Numbered from the stretch's first letter, positions 43,977 through 52,570 are shown. The stretch: 64,000 nt of DNA from Roseateles sp. DAIF2 (GCF_015624425.1 NZ_CP049919.1:3782001-3846000); one strand, 5' to 3'. Program-made: numbers and translations. Notes: generated from the sequence alone by a model not told the origin.

Positions 43977-45593
43977 ATGAAACGTCGCGAGCTTCTGCTG
44001 GGTGCCGCCGGCGGCCTGCTGCTGGCAGGCTGCGGCCGCGAGGATACGGCGCCGCTGCAAGGCGGCTGGGTCGGCGCCTCGCATCAACGCGGCCATCGCC
44101 TGCGTGGCGGCGCCGCCCTGCCCGCGCCGGGCGAGGGCACGCTGCGGCGTACCGAGGTGCTGATCGTCGGTGGCGGCGTCGCGGGCCTGGCTTGCGCCCG
44201 CGCGCTGATCCAGGCCGGCATCGAGGACATCGCGCTGCTGGAGCTGGAGGACCAGGCCGGCGGCAACAGCCGCGCGCATCGCATGGCCGGCATGGCCTGC
44301 CCGCTGGGCGCGCATTACCTGCCGCTGCCCGGCCGCGAGGCGCATGAGGTGGCCGAGCTGCTGTTCGAGCTGGGCCTGGTGCGCCACGAGCTGGGCCGCA
44401 CCGTCTGGGACGAGCGCCATCTCTGCCACAGCCCGCAGGAGCGCTTGTTCTACCAGGGCGCCTGGCATGAGGGCCTGCTGCCGCCAAGCGAGGATGCCGC
44501 GGTGCTGGCGCAGTACCGGCGCTTCGCGGCCCTGGTCGACGAGGCGGGCCGCACGCTGAGCTTCGCGATGCCGACGCGGCGCGCACGCTGGAGCGCGGGC
44601 CACGAGCGGCTCGACGCGCAGAGCTTCGCCGCCTGGCTGGACGGCCACGGCCTCGATGCCGCGCCGCTGCGCTGGTACCTGGACTACTGCTGCCGCGATG
44701 ACTTCGGCGCCGACAGCCATGAGGTCTCGGCCTGGGCCGGCCTGCATTACTTCGCCAGCCGCCACGGCTTCCATGCCCCCGGCGAGCACGAGGGCGAGCG
44801 CGAGGCGGTGCTGACCTGGCCCGAGGGCAATGCCTGGCTGGCCGAGCGCCTGGCCGCCGGCCTGGGCTCCGCGCGCCTGCTGGGCGGGCGCAGCGTGCTG
44901 CGCGTCAGCCCCGGCCGACATGAGAGCCTGGTGACGGTCTGGAACGAGGCGAGCGATGCGCCGGAGCGCTGGGCCGCGCGCCGGGTCGTGCTGGCGACGC
45001 CGCTGTTTATCGCGGCCCGGCTGCTGGAGGCGCCGCCGCCGGCGCTGCGCGAGGCGGCCGCGCGCCTGCAGTACGCGCCCTGGCTGGTCGCGAACCTGCA
45101 GCTGAAGGGGCCGCTGCTGCCGCGCCTGGGCGTGCCGGCAGCCTGGGACAACGTGGTCTACGGCAGCAGCGCGCTGGGCTATGTCGACGCGATGCACCAG
45201 AGCCTGCGGCCCGACCCCGGCGCCACGGTGCTGACCGCCTACCGTGCGCTGCCGCGCGCGCAGCGCGGCGCGCTGCTGAGCGACAGCTGGTCGACCTGGG
45301 CCGAGCGGGTGGTGCATGAGTTGCAGGCGACCCATGCCGACCTGGGCGGGCAGCTCGAGCGGGTGGACCTGATGCGCTGGGGCCATGCGATGAGCATCCC
45401 GGTGCCGGGCCTGCGCGGCGCGCCGGCGCTGGCCGCGCTGCACGAGCCGCAGCCCGGCGGGCTGTGGTTCGCGCACAGCGACCTGGCCGCCTACTCGGTG
45501 TTCGAGGAGGCCTACACGCGCGGCGTGACGGTGGCGAGCGCTATCGCCCGGGAGCTGAAGGGGGCGCCCCGCGCCGCCAGGCCTGCCGGCTGA
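43977..45593 (+). CDS. Lipoprotein flavin amine oxidase
   Basis: A 538-residue FAD-dependent oxidoreductase. The N-terminus MKRRELLLGAAGGLLLAGCG has a TAT-like RR and a lipobox-like Cys19, implying export or membrane attachment. The FAD site is EVLIVGGGVAGLACARALIQ near residue 60 with LLELEDQAGGNSRAHRMAG near 88. The middle resembles polyamine/monoamine oxidases; C-terminal FAHSDLAAYSVFEEAYTRG near 500 is the FAD-closing segment. Its 3' end overlaps convergent speD by 53 bp. A role oxidising a polyamine product of the upstream aminopropyltransferase is inferred from position. Confidence 0.85.
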   Translation: MKRRELLLGAAGGLLLAGCGREDTAPLQGGWVGASHQRGHRLRGGAALPAPGEGTLRRTEVLIVGGGVAGLACARALIQAGIEDIALLELEDQAGGNSRAHRMAGMACPLGAHYLPLPGREAHEVAELLFELGLVRHELGRTVWDERHLCHSPQERLFYQGAWHEGLLPPSEDAAVLAQYRRFAALVDEAGRTLSFAMPTRRARWSAGHERLDAQSFAAWLDGHGLDAAPLRWYLDYCCRDDFGADSHEVSAWAGLHYFASRHGFHAPGEHEGEREAVLTWPEGNAWLAERLAAGLGSARLLGGRSVLRVSPGRHESLVTVWNEASDAPERWAARRVVLATPLFIAARLLEAPPPALREAAARLQYAPWLVANLQLKGPLLPRLGVPAAWDNVVYGSSALGYVDAMHQSLRPDPGATVLTAYRALPRAQRGALLSDSWSTWAERVVHELQATHADLGGQLERVDLMRWGHAMSIPVPGLRGAPALAALHEPQPGGLWFAHSDLAAYSVFEEAYTRGVTVASAIARELKGAPRAARPAG

Positions 45594-45939
45594 CCTCGCC
45601 CGCCGGCGCGAAGGCCTCGACCAGACGCGCCATCAGCGCCTCGGCCCGGGCGCTGTTGTCCGCGCCCATATTGCAGACATAGACGTCCAGCGTCACCCCG
45701 CCCAGCTCGGGCCAGGTATGGATCGCCAGATGCGATTCGGCCAGCAGCACAACGCCGGTGACGCCGCTCTGTTCCTGGCCCGGCGCCGGCGCGAAGCGGT
45801 GGAACAGCTCGGCCACCGCGCCCAGCCCGGCCTCGGCCACCGCAGCGACGCACAGCGCGCGCAGCGCCTGGGCATCGCGCATCGGCGCGAGTGCGGGGTC
45901 GCAGCCGCGCAGGTCGGCGGTCAGGTGCAGGCCGTGCAA
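45541..45939 (-). CDS. speD: S-adenosylmethionine decarboxylase (prokaryotic class 1B)
   Basis: Makes decarboxylated AdoMet for aminopropyl transfer. The 132-residue pyruvoyl enzyme precursor has the self-cleavage signature TGVVLLAESHLAIHTWPE: Ser69 would become the pyruvoyl group after cleavage behind Glu68, with His74 and Cys89 (VYVCNMG) matching the other catalytic residues. Length is normal for the Thermotoga-like type. It is read with moaD (13 bp upstream), at the end of the hom-thrC-moeA-moaD run, and overlaps the convergent amine oxidase gene by 53 bp. The functional partner is likely the seven-TM speE. Confidence 0.95.
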   Translation of the reverse strand: MHGLHLTADLRGCDPALAPMRDAQALRALCVAAVAEAGLGAVAELFHRFAPAPGQEQSGVTGVVLLAESHLAIHTWPELGGVTLDVYVCNMGADNSARAEALMARLVEAFAPAGEVSRQAWRRGAPPSAPGR

Positions 45940-45952
45940 GGCGAGAACCCGC

Positions 45953-46210
45953 TCAGCCGCCGGTCACCGGCGGGAAGAAGGCTACCTCGGCGCCCTCGGG
46001 GATCAGTGCGTCCTCGCTGCTGAGCTGCTGGTTCAGCGCGCAGCGCAGCGCGCGGCCGCGCGCCAGCGCCGCGGCATGCGGCTCGCCGCGCGCCAGCAGC
46101 TGGTCGCGCAGCGCGCCCAGGGTCAGGTCTTGCTGCCACGGCAGGGTCTCGCTGGGGCCCAGCGCCTCGCGCAGCGAGGCGAAGTAGCGCACGGTGATCG
46201 TCTGGCTCAT
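45953..46210 (-). CDS. moaD: Molybdopterin synthase small subunit
   Basis: An 85-residue beta-grasp sulfur carrier. It begins MSQTITVRYFASLREALG and ends AFFPPVTGG, the diglycine C-terminus that becomes the thiocarboxylate. The ATG overlaps the moeA stop by 4 bp. MoaE, normally its partner and neighbour, is not in the window; speD follows instead. Confidence 0.94.
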   Translation of the reverse strand: MSQTITVRYFASLREALGPSETLPWQQDLTLGALRDQLLARGEPHAAALARGRALRCALNQQLSSEDALIPEGAEVAFFPPVTGG

Positions 46211-47427
46211 GAGGCAAGCAGCTCGCTGAAGGGCAAGAAGCGCACCGGATCGCCCGGCGCGATGGCCCGGCCCGGCGGGTTGTCCACCAGCCCGTCGCCC
46301 CAGACCGCCGAGGTCAGCACGCCGGAGCTCTGGTTCGGGAACAGGTCCAGGCCGCCGGCCTCGTTGAGCCGCACGCGCAGGAACTCGCGGCGCTTGTCGG
46401 GCTTGGGCCAGGCGAAATCGGCGCGCAGCGCGAAGCCCCTGGGCGCCAGCGCCGTCGCGCCCTGCAGGCGCAGGATCACCGGGCGCACCAGCAGCAGGAA
46501 GGTGACGAAGCTGGAGACCGGGTTGCCGGGCAGGCCAATGAACCAGGAGTTCTGCACCTGGCCGAAGGCCAGCGGCTTGCCGGGCTTCAGCGCGATCTGC
46601 CACAGGTCCAGCCGGCCCTCGGCCTGCACCGCGGGGCGCAGATGGTCCTCCTCGCCGACCGAGACGCCGCCGGAGGTGATGATCAGGTCGGCCCGGGCTG
46701 CCGCCTCGCGCAGCGCGGCGCGGGTCGCGTCCAGGCTGTCGGGCACGATGCCCAGGTCGACCACTTCGCAGCCCAGGCCCTGCAGCAGGCCGCGCAGGGT
46801 GAAGCGGTTGCTGTTGTAGATCGCGCCGGGCTTCAATGGCTCGCCGGGCATCACCAGCTCGTCGCCGGTGGAGAACAGGGCCACGCGCGGGCGCGCCGCC
46901 ACCTGCAGCACGGCCGCGCCGACCGAGGCCGCCAGGCCCAGCGCCGCGGCGTCGAGCCGATGGCCGGCGGCCAGCACCCGGCGGCCCTGCTCCACATCCT
47001 CGCCGCGGCGGCGGATATGCTGTCCGAGCTGGGGCTCGGTCTTGATGCGCACGCCGCCATCGACGGCCTCGCACAGCTCCTGCATCACGACGCAGTCTGC
47101 GCCCGGCGGAATCTGCGCGCCGGTGAAGATGCGCGCCGCGGTGCCGGGCTGCAGCGGCCCGGGCACGCTGCCGGCCGGCACTCGCTGGCTGACGGGCAGC
47201 TCGCCCAATGCGGCGTCGGCCGCGCGCAGCGCATAGCCATCCATCGCAGTGTTGTCGGCCGGCGGCACGTCCAGCTGCGAGATCACGTCGGCGGCCAGCA
47301 CGCGGCCCAGCGCGTCGAAGGTCGAGACGGTCTCGGCCCGGCCCAGCGACGCCACCGCGCCCAGGAGGCGCTGCAGCGCCTCGTCGAGGCTTTGCAGCGG
47401 TGCTCGCGTGGCGGCCGAATCAGACAT
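46207..47427 (-). CDS. moeA: Molybdopterin molybdenumtransferase
   Basis: Inserts molybdate into adenylated molybdopterin. The 406-residue protein shows PPADNTAMDGYALRAAD near residue 55, FTGAQIPPGADCVVMQE near 100, a central MoCF-type domain with LIITSGGVSVGEEDHLRPAV near 250 and FIGLPGNPVSSFVTFLLLVR near 300, and a C-terminal beta domain. It overlaps thrC upstream by 8 bp and moaD downstream by 4 bp, so the run is translationally linked. Confidence 0.95.
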   Translation of the reverse strand: MSDSAATRAPLQSLDEALQRLLGAVASLGRAETVSTFDALGRVLAADVISQLDVPPADNTAMDGYALRAADAALGELPVSQRVPAGSVPGPLQPGTAARIFTGAQIPPGADCVVMQELCEAVDGGVRIKTEPQLGQHIRRRGEDVEQGRRVLAAGHRLDAAALGLAASVGAAVLQVAARPRVALFSTGDELVMPGEPLKPGAIYNSNRFTLRGLLQGLGCEVVDLGIVPDSLDATRAALREAAARADLIITSGGVSVGEEDHLRPAVQAEGRLDLWQIALKPGKPLAFGQVQNSWFIGLPGNPVSSFVTFLLLVRPVILRLQGATALAPRGFALRADFAWPKPDKRREFLRVRLNEAGGLDLFPNQSSGVLTSAVWGDGLVDNPPGRAIAPGDPVRFLPFSELLAS

Positions 47428-48814
47428 GGGCTTCGATGAAGGCCTTGACCTTGCTTACGTCGGCCGGCAGCACCGTGACGCGCTTGGGCAGCGCCTCGAT
47501 ATGCTCCAGCCCGGCCGGGCGCGGCGGCTCGAGGTCCAGCGCCTCGCGGATGGTCGCGGCGAACTTGGCCGGCAGCGCGGTTTCCAGCACTAGCATCGTT
47601 GTGCCGGCCTCGCGCTGCTCCAGCGCCACCTTCAGGCCGTCGGCCGTGTGGGTGTCGATCAGCTGGCCATACTTTTGGTGGGCCAGGCGGATCGTCGCCA
47701 GGCGGTCGGCATGGGTGGAGCGGCCGGAGACGAAACCGAAGCCGGCGATGCGGGCCTTCTCGTCCGCGCTCAGCACGAAGCCGCCGGGCTGCGAGAACAG
47801 GGCTTTCACGCGCGCACCGTCGCGGCCCAGCAGGTCGGCGATGAAGCGCTCGAAGTTGCTGGCCTTGGAGATGTCCATCGAGGGGCTGGAGGTCTCGTGC
47901 GTGTGCTCGGCCCCGCGCGGGCGGTAGGCGCCAGTGCGGAAGAACTCGTCCAGCACATCGTTCTCGTTGGTCGCGACCACCAGCTTCGCGATCGGCAGGC
48001 CCATCGAACGCGCGACATGGCCGGCGCAGACATTGCCGAAGTTGCCCGAGGGCACGGTGAAGCTGACCTGCTCGCCGTTGGTCTTCGTCGCCTGGAAATA
48101 GCCGGCGAAGTAGTAGACGACCTGGGCCAAGAGGCGCGCCCAGTTGATCGAGTTGACGGTGCCGATCCGGTACTTGCGCTTGAAGTCCAGGTCGTTGGAG
48201 ACCGCCTTGACGATGTCCTGGCAGTCGTCGAACACGCCCTCGACCGCGAGGTTGTGGATGTTGGCGTCCTGCAGGCTGAACATCTGCGCCTGCTGGAAGG
48301 GGCTCATGCGGCCATTCGGGCTCAGCATGAAGACATTGACGCCCTGCTTGCCGCGCATCGCGTACTCGGCCGCGCTGCCGGTGTCGCCCGAGGTGGCGCC
48401 CAGGATATTGAGCGTCTCGCCGCGGCGGCCCAGCTCGTACTCGAACAGCTGGCCCAGCAGCTGCATCGCCATGTCCTTGAAGGCCAGCGTGGGACCGTTG
48501 GACAGGGCTTCCAGCGCCAGGCCGGGCTCCAGGACCTTCAGCGGCGTGATCTGCGGCGTGCCGAAGACCTCGGCCGTGTAGGTGCGGCGCACGATGGCAC
48601 GCAGGTCCTCGGCCGGGATGTCGTCGATGTAGAGGCTGAGGATCTCGAAGGCCAGGTCGGCATACGAGAGGCCGCGCCACTTGGTCAGGGTCGCGTCGTC
48701 GATCTGCGGATAGGCGACCGGCAGGTAGAGCCCGCCGTCCGGCGCCAGGCCTTCCAGCAGGATCTCGCAGAAGCGGCGCTCCGTCCGGTCGCCGCGGGTG
48801 CTCAGGTACTTCAT
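47420..48814 (-). CDS. thrC: Threonine synthase
   Basis: PLP-dependent conversion of O-phosphohomoserine to threonine. The 464-residue protein is the long (E. coli/yeast-like) form: MKYLSTRGDRTERRFCEIL at the start, the PLP lysine in GPTLAFKDMAMQLLGQLFEY near residue 115, GATSGDTGSAAEYAMRGKQG near 145 and VPSGNFGNVCAGHVARSMGL near 255. It follows hom on the same strand with 73 bp between, containing a GC-rich hairpin repeat, and overlaps moeA by 8 bp. Confidence 0.97.
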   Translation of the reverse strand: MKYLSTRGDRTERRFCEILLEGLAPDGGLYLPVAYPQIDDATLTKWRGLSYADLAFEILSLYIDDIPAEDLRAIVRRTYTAEVFGTPQITPLKVLEPGLALEALSNGPTLAFKDMAMQLLGQLFEYELGRRGETLNILGATSGDTGSAAEYAMRGKQGVNVFMLSPNGRMSPFQQAQMFSLQDANIHNLAVEGVFDDCQDIVKAVSNDLDFKRKYRIGTVNSINWARLLAQVVYYFAGYFQATKTNGEQVSFTVPSGNFGNVCAGHVARSMGLPIAKLVVATNENDVLDEFFRTGAYRPRGAEHTHETSSPSMDISKASNFERFIADLLGRDGARVKALFSQPGGFVLSADEKARIAGFGFVSGRSTHADRLATIRLAHQKYGQLIDTHTADGLKVALEQREAGTTMLVLETALPAKFAATIREALDLEPPRPAGLEHIEALPKRVTVLPADVSKVKAFIEAHV

Positions 48815-48819
48815 GGCAT

Positions 48820-48885
48820 CTCCCGCCGGGCCGCCCCAAGGGAGATGCGCGCCCCCGCGGGGGGCAGCGAAGCGTGGGGGCTCAT
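48820..48885. repeat. GC-rich hairpin repeat between hom and thrC
   Basis: GCCCCC-GCG-GGGGGC (near 48854-48868) next to GCAGCGAAGCGTGGGGGC and a CCAAGGGAGATGCGCGC segment. This type of low-complexity hairpin is common between Burkholderiales genes. It splits the otherwise tight alaA-hom-thrC-moeA run and could attenuate transcription; that is inference. Confidence 0.5.
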
Positions 48886-48887
48886 AG

Positions 48888-50198
48888 TCATGCCAGTTCT
48901 TCCTTGCGCAGCTTGACGATGGGGGCCAGCACCGTGTCCAGCGCCTGCATCTGCGCCAGGGCCTTGTTCATGCGCCCCTCGACGGTGTCGTGGGTCAGGA
49001 TGATCAGGTCGGTTTGCTTCTCGCCCTCGCCGGACTCGCGCTGCAGCACCGCATCGATGGAGATGTCGTTCTCGGCCAGGATGGTGGTGATGCGAGACAG
49101 CACGCCGGCCTGGTCGGCGACGACCAGGCGCAGGTAGAAGCTGGTCGCGACCTGCTCCATCGCCAGGATCGGCGTGTCGCTGATCGCGTCGGGGCGGAAG
49201 GCCAGGTGCGGCACGCGGTGCTCGGGATCGGCGGTGTGCAGACGGGTGATGTCCACCAGGTCGGCGACCACGGCCGAGGCGGTCGGCTCGGAGCCGGCAC
49301 CCTTGCCGTAGTAGAGCGTGGTGCCGACCGCATCGGCCTGCACCAGCACCGCGTTCATCGCGCCCTCGACATTGGCGATCAGGCGCTGCGCCGGGATCAG
49401 GGTCGGGTGCACGCGCAGCTCGATGCCGGTCTCGCGGCGGCGCGCGATGCCCAAGAGCTTGATCCGATAGCCCAGCTGCTCGGCGTACTTGATGTCGGCC
49501 GCCTGCAGCTTGGTGATGCCCTCGACATGGGCCTTGTCGAACTGCACCGGGATGCCGAAGGCGATCGCGCTCATGATCGTCGCCTTGTGCGCGGCGTCCA
49601 CGCCCTCGATGTCGAAGGTCGGATCCGCCTCGGCATAGCCCAGGCGCTGCGCCTCCTTCAGCACGGTGCCGAAGTCCAGGCCCTTGGAGCGCATCTCCGA
49701 GAGGATGAAGTTGGTGGTGCCGTTGATGATGCCGGCGATCCATTCGATGCGGTTGGCGGTCAGGCCCTCGCGCAGCGCCTTGATGATCGGGATGCCGCCG
49801 GCCACCGCGGCCTCGAAGGCCACGATCACGCCCTTGGCATGGGCCGCGGCGAAGATCTCGGTGCCATGCACGGCCAGCAGGGCCTTGTTGGCAGTGACCA
49901 CATGCTTGCCGGCGGCAATCGCCTCCAGCACCAGGGTCTTGGCCACGCCGTAGCCGCCGATCAGCTCGACGACGATGTCGATCTCGGGATTGGCGATGAC
50001 CTTGCGCGCGTCGTCGACCACCTCGCAGGCGTCGCCGACGATGCCCTTGGCGCGGGCCACGTCCAGGTCGGCCACCATCGCGATCTCGATGCCGCGGCCG
50101 GCGCGGCCGCGAATCTCTTCCTGGTTGCGGCGCAGCACCTGGAAGGTGCCGCTGCCGACGGTGCCGATGCCCAAGAGGCCGACTTTGATCGCTTTCAT
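48888..50198 (-). CDS. hom: Homoserine dehydrogenase
   Basis: Reduces aspartate semialdehyde to homoserine. The 436-residue monofunctional enzyme begins MKAIKVGLLGIGTVGSGTFQ (NAD(P) site), has LIGGYGVAKTLVLEAIAAGK near 80, the catalytic region GIPIIKALREGLTANRIEWI near 140 and LDFGTVLKEAQRLGYAEADP near 180. A C-terminal ACT domain (residues about 350-430, AGVLSRITTILAENDISID) gives threonine feedback. The start was set at MKAIK rather than four codons upstream. It follows the aminotransferase gene by 31 bp. Confidence 0.96.
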   Translation of the reverse strand: MKAIKVGLLGIGTVGSGTFQVLRRNQEEIRGRAGRGIEIAMVADLDVARAKGIVGDACEVVDDARKVIANPEIDIVVELIGGYGVAKTLVLEAIAAGKHVVTANKALLAVHGTEIFAAAHAKGVIVAFEAAVAGGIPIIKALREGLTANRIEWIAGIINGTTNFILSEMRSKGLDFGTVLKEAQRLGYAEADPTFDIEGVDAAHKATIMSAIAFGIPVQFDKAHVEGITKLQAADIKYAEQLGYRIKLLGIARRRETGIELRVHPTLIPAQRLIANVEGAMNAVLVQADAVGTTLYYGKGAGSEPTASAVVADLVDITRLHTADPEHRVPHLAFRPDAISDTPILAMEQVATSFYLRLVVADQAGVLSRITTILAENDISIDAVLQRESGEGEKQTDLIILTHDTVEGRMNKALAQMQALDTVLAPIVKLRKEELA

Positions 50199-50229
50199 CT
50201 GGAGTCTCAATTCGTCTGGGTTAGGTTCT

Positions 50230-51456
50230 TCAACGTCCGGCGCGCTTGCGGTAATGCGCGAGGAAGCGTTCGATACGGCCCACCGCGTCGTGAAGATCGT
50301 CGGAGTTGGGCAGGAACACGAGGCGGAAATGATCGGGAGCCTTCCAGTTGAAGCCCGTCCCTTGCACGATCAGCACCTTTTCCTCGGCCAGCAGTTCGTA
50401 GGCGAACTGCTGGTCGTCCTCGATCGGATAGATCTTGGGGTCCAGGCGGGGGAACATGTACAGCGCCGCTTTCGGCTTGACCACGCTGACGCCGGGGATC
50501 TGGCTCAGCAGTTCATACGCGAGGTCGCGCTGGCGGCACAGCCGGCCGCCGGGCGCCACCAGGTCCTTGATGCTCTGGTAGCCGCCCAGGGCGGTCTGGA
50601 TCGCCAGCTGGCCCGGCGTATTGGCGCACAAGCGCATCGAGGCCAGCATGTTAAGGCCGGTGATGTAGTCCTTGGCATGGCGCTTCTCGCCCGAGACCAC
50701 CATCCAGCCGGCGCGGTAGCCGCAGCTGCGGTAGTTCTTGGACAGGCCGTTGAAGGTCAGCACCAGCACATCGTCGGCCAGCGAGGCAATGCTGGTGTGA
50801 ACATGGCCGTCGTAGAGCGTCTTGTCGTAGATCTCGTCGGCCATGATGATCAGCTGGTGCTGACGCGCGAGCTCGACGATTTCCCGCAGCAGGCTCTCCG
50901 GATAGAGCGCGCCGGTCGGGTTGTTCGGGTTGATGACGACGATGACCTTGGTGTTCGGGGTGATCTTGGCCTTGATGTCGGCGATGTCCGGGAACCAGTC
51001 GCTGCTCTCGTCGCAGATGTAATGCACCGGGTTGCCGCCCGACAGCGCCACCGCGGCGGTGTAAAGCGGATAGTCGGGCGCGGGCAGCAACACCTCGTCG
51101 CCGTTGTCCAGCAGCGCGTTGAGCGCCATCACGATCAGCTCGGAGGCGCCGTTGCCCAGATAGACGTCGTCGACGGTGACGCCGCGGATGTTCTTTTCCT
51201 GGCAGTAATGCACCACCGATTTGCGCGGCGCGAACAGGCCCTTGGAATCGGTGTAACCCGCGGCGGCCGGCAGGTTGCGTATCATGTCCTGCACGATCTC
51301 GTCCGGGGGCTCCAGGCCGAAGGCGGCAATGTTGCCGATGTTCAGCTTGATGATCTTCTGGCCCTCTTCCTCCATCTGGCGCGCCTTGTCGAGCACGGGC
51401 CCGCGGATGTCGTAACAGACATTGGCCAGCTTGCTGGACTTGGCGATGGGCTTCAA
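50230..51456 (-). CDS. alaA: Alanine-type PLP aminotransferase (AlaA-like)
   Basis: A 408-residue class I aminotransferase resembling E. coli AlaA (YfbQ), which makes alanine from pyruvate and glutamate. Motifs: SKLANVCYDIRGPVLDKARQ at the N-terminus, LNIGNIAAFG, YLGNGASELIVMALNALLD near 108, NPNNPTGALYP near 182 and the PLP lysine in FNGLSKNYRSCGYRAGW near 245. The start is TTG (MKPIAKSS) with AGGAG 8 bp upstream; the ATG at 51582 would overlap the divergent Mth938-type gene. It is first in the alaA-hom-thrC series. Confidence 0.9.
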   Translation of the reverse strand: MKPIAKSSKLANVCYDIRGPVLDKARQMEEEGQKIIKLNIGNIAAFGLEPPDEIVQDMIRNLPAAAGYTDSKGLFAPRKSVVHYCQEKNIRGVTVDDVYLGNGASELIVMALNALLDNGDEVLLPAPDYPLYTAAVALSGGNPVHYICDESSDWFPDIADIKAKITPNTKVIVVINPNNPTGALYPESLLREIVELARQHQLIIMADEIYDKTLYDGHVHTSIASLADDVLVLTFNGLSKNYRSCGYRAGWMVVSGEKRHAKDYITGLNMLASMRLCANTPGQLAIQTALGGYQSIKDLVAPGGRLCRQRDLAYELLSQIPGVSVVKPKAALYMFPRLDPKIYPIEDDQQFAYELLAEEKVLIVQGTGFNWKAPDHFRLVFLPNSDDLHDAVGRIERFLAHYRKRAGR

Positions 51457-51555
51457 GACGGGCGCTCCTGATGGCGGATGGGATCGGACAGAGAAGACCC
51501 GCGATTTAAACACAGGGTTTGCCCCGTTCCCGGGCCGAACCCGCAGCAGCACAGC

Positions 51556-51933
51556 ATGAAGTTCCAACTCGACGAGCAGCAAGGCGGCAACAGCATTTCA
51601 CGGCACGACGGCGCCAGCGTCTGGGTCAACGGCCGGGCTCACCAACACAGCCTGCTGGTGCCCTGGCGTGGCGAGGTGCTGGCCTGGGGCGCCGAGCGCT
51701 TCGAAGACCTGGGCGAGGCCCATTTCGAGCAGATCCTGTCGCTCAAGCCGGAGCTGGTCGTGTTCGGCAGCGGCGCCAAACTGCGTTTTGCCCGCCCGGC
51801 CCTGTACCGCGGCCTGATCGAGGCCCGCATCGGCGTCGAAACCATGGACCTGGCGGCCGCCTGCCGCACCTACAACGTGCTGGCCAGCGAGGGCCGCAGC
51901 GTGCTGGCGGCGCTGCTGATCGAGAAGGCCTGA
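51556..51933 (+). CDS. Mth938-like (DUF498) protein
   Basis: A 125-residue protein of the Mth938/NDUFAF3-like family. MKFQLDEQQGGNSISRHDGA at the start, LLVPWRGEVLAWGAERFEDL near residue 35, ELVVFGSGAKLRFARPALY near 68 and the Cys-containing AACRTYNVLASEGRSVLAAL near 100 are family-typical. Relatives assist complex I assembly in mitochondria; the bacterial role is unknown. It precedes bcp on the same strand by 117 bp and is divergent from alaA. The start follows the family N-terminus; a 26-codon upstream extension is unlikely. Confidence 0.88.
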   Translation: MKFQLDEQQGGNSISRHDGASVWVNGRAHQHSLLVPWRGEVLAWGAERFEDLGEAHFEQILSLKPELVVFGSGAKLRFARPALYRGLIEARIGVETMDLAAACRTYNVLASEGRSVLAALLIEKA

Positions 51934-52001
51934 GCGCCGGGCGTCCGCAATCCCCCGCAATGGCGACAAGAGCCCCGGCGGGCGGGACTTGCCATTCAAC
52001 G

Positions 52002-52007
52002 TATAAT
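52002..52007 (+). promoter_or_regulatory. Consensus -10 box upstream of bcp
   Basis: A perfect TATAAT, rare in this GC-rich DNA, 43 bp before the bcp start. No good -35 is found at 16-18 bp upstream, so activator dependence or coincidence is possible. Confidence 0.35.
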
Positions 52008-52050
52008 TGGCGGCTATGCCCTTCCGGGCACACTCACTACAGAACGCCAC

Positions 52051-52530
52051 ATGACGCCAGCGCTCAACAAACCCCTCCCGGAAATTGAAGCTCTCGCAAC
52101 CGGCGGCGTGAAGTTCACCCCGCAGGCCTTCCTCGGTCGAGTTGTGGTGCTGTACTTCTACCCCAAGGACAACACGCCGGGTTGCACCACCGAAGCCATG
52201 CAGTTTCGCGATCGCCACAAGGACTTCGTGAAGGCCGGCGCCGTGGTGCTCGGCGTGTCGCGCGACAACATGGCCTCGCACGACAAGTTCAAGCAGAACC
52301 TGGAACTGCCCTTCGAGCTGATCGCCGACACCGAAGAGAAACTCTGCCACATGTTCGGCGTGGTCAAGAACAAGATCATGTACGGCAAGAAGGTCAAGGG
52401 CATCGAGCGCTCGACCTTCCTGATCGATGCCGGCGGCGTGCTGCGCGAGGAATGGCGCGGCATCAAGGTGGCGGGCCATGTGGACGAGGTCCTGAAGGCC
52501 GTCAAGTCGCTGCAGAAGGAAGCCGCCTGA
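52051..52530 (+). CDS. bcp: Thioredoxin-dependent thiol peroxidase (Bcp/PrxQ)
   Basis: Reduces hydroperoxides. The 159-residue peroxiredoxin has the active site YFYPKDNTPGCTTEAMQFRD with peroxidatic Cys45. Position 50, the resolving Cys in many Bcp proteins, is Met; a later Cys99 (EEKLCHMFGV) is retained. Other family segments: VVLGVSRDNMASHDKFKQN near 66 and GIERSTFLIDAGGVLREEW near 112. It lies downstream of the Mth938-like gene and is followed by a terminator. Confidence 0.95.
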   Translation: MTPALNKPLPEIEALATGGVKFTPQAFLGRVVVLYFYPKDNTPGCTTEAMQFRDRHKDFVKAGAVVLGVSRDNMASHDKFKQNLELPFELIADTEEKLCHMFGVVKNKIMYGKKVKGIERSTFLIDAGGVLREEWRGIKVAGHVDEVLKAVKSLQKEAA

Positions 52531-52570
52531 TCCCAGGCCTTCGCCGGTGCAAGCTGGCCAGTATCCCCGC

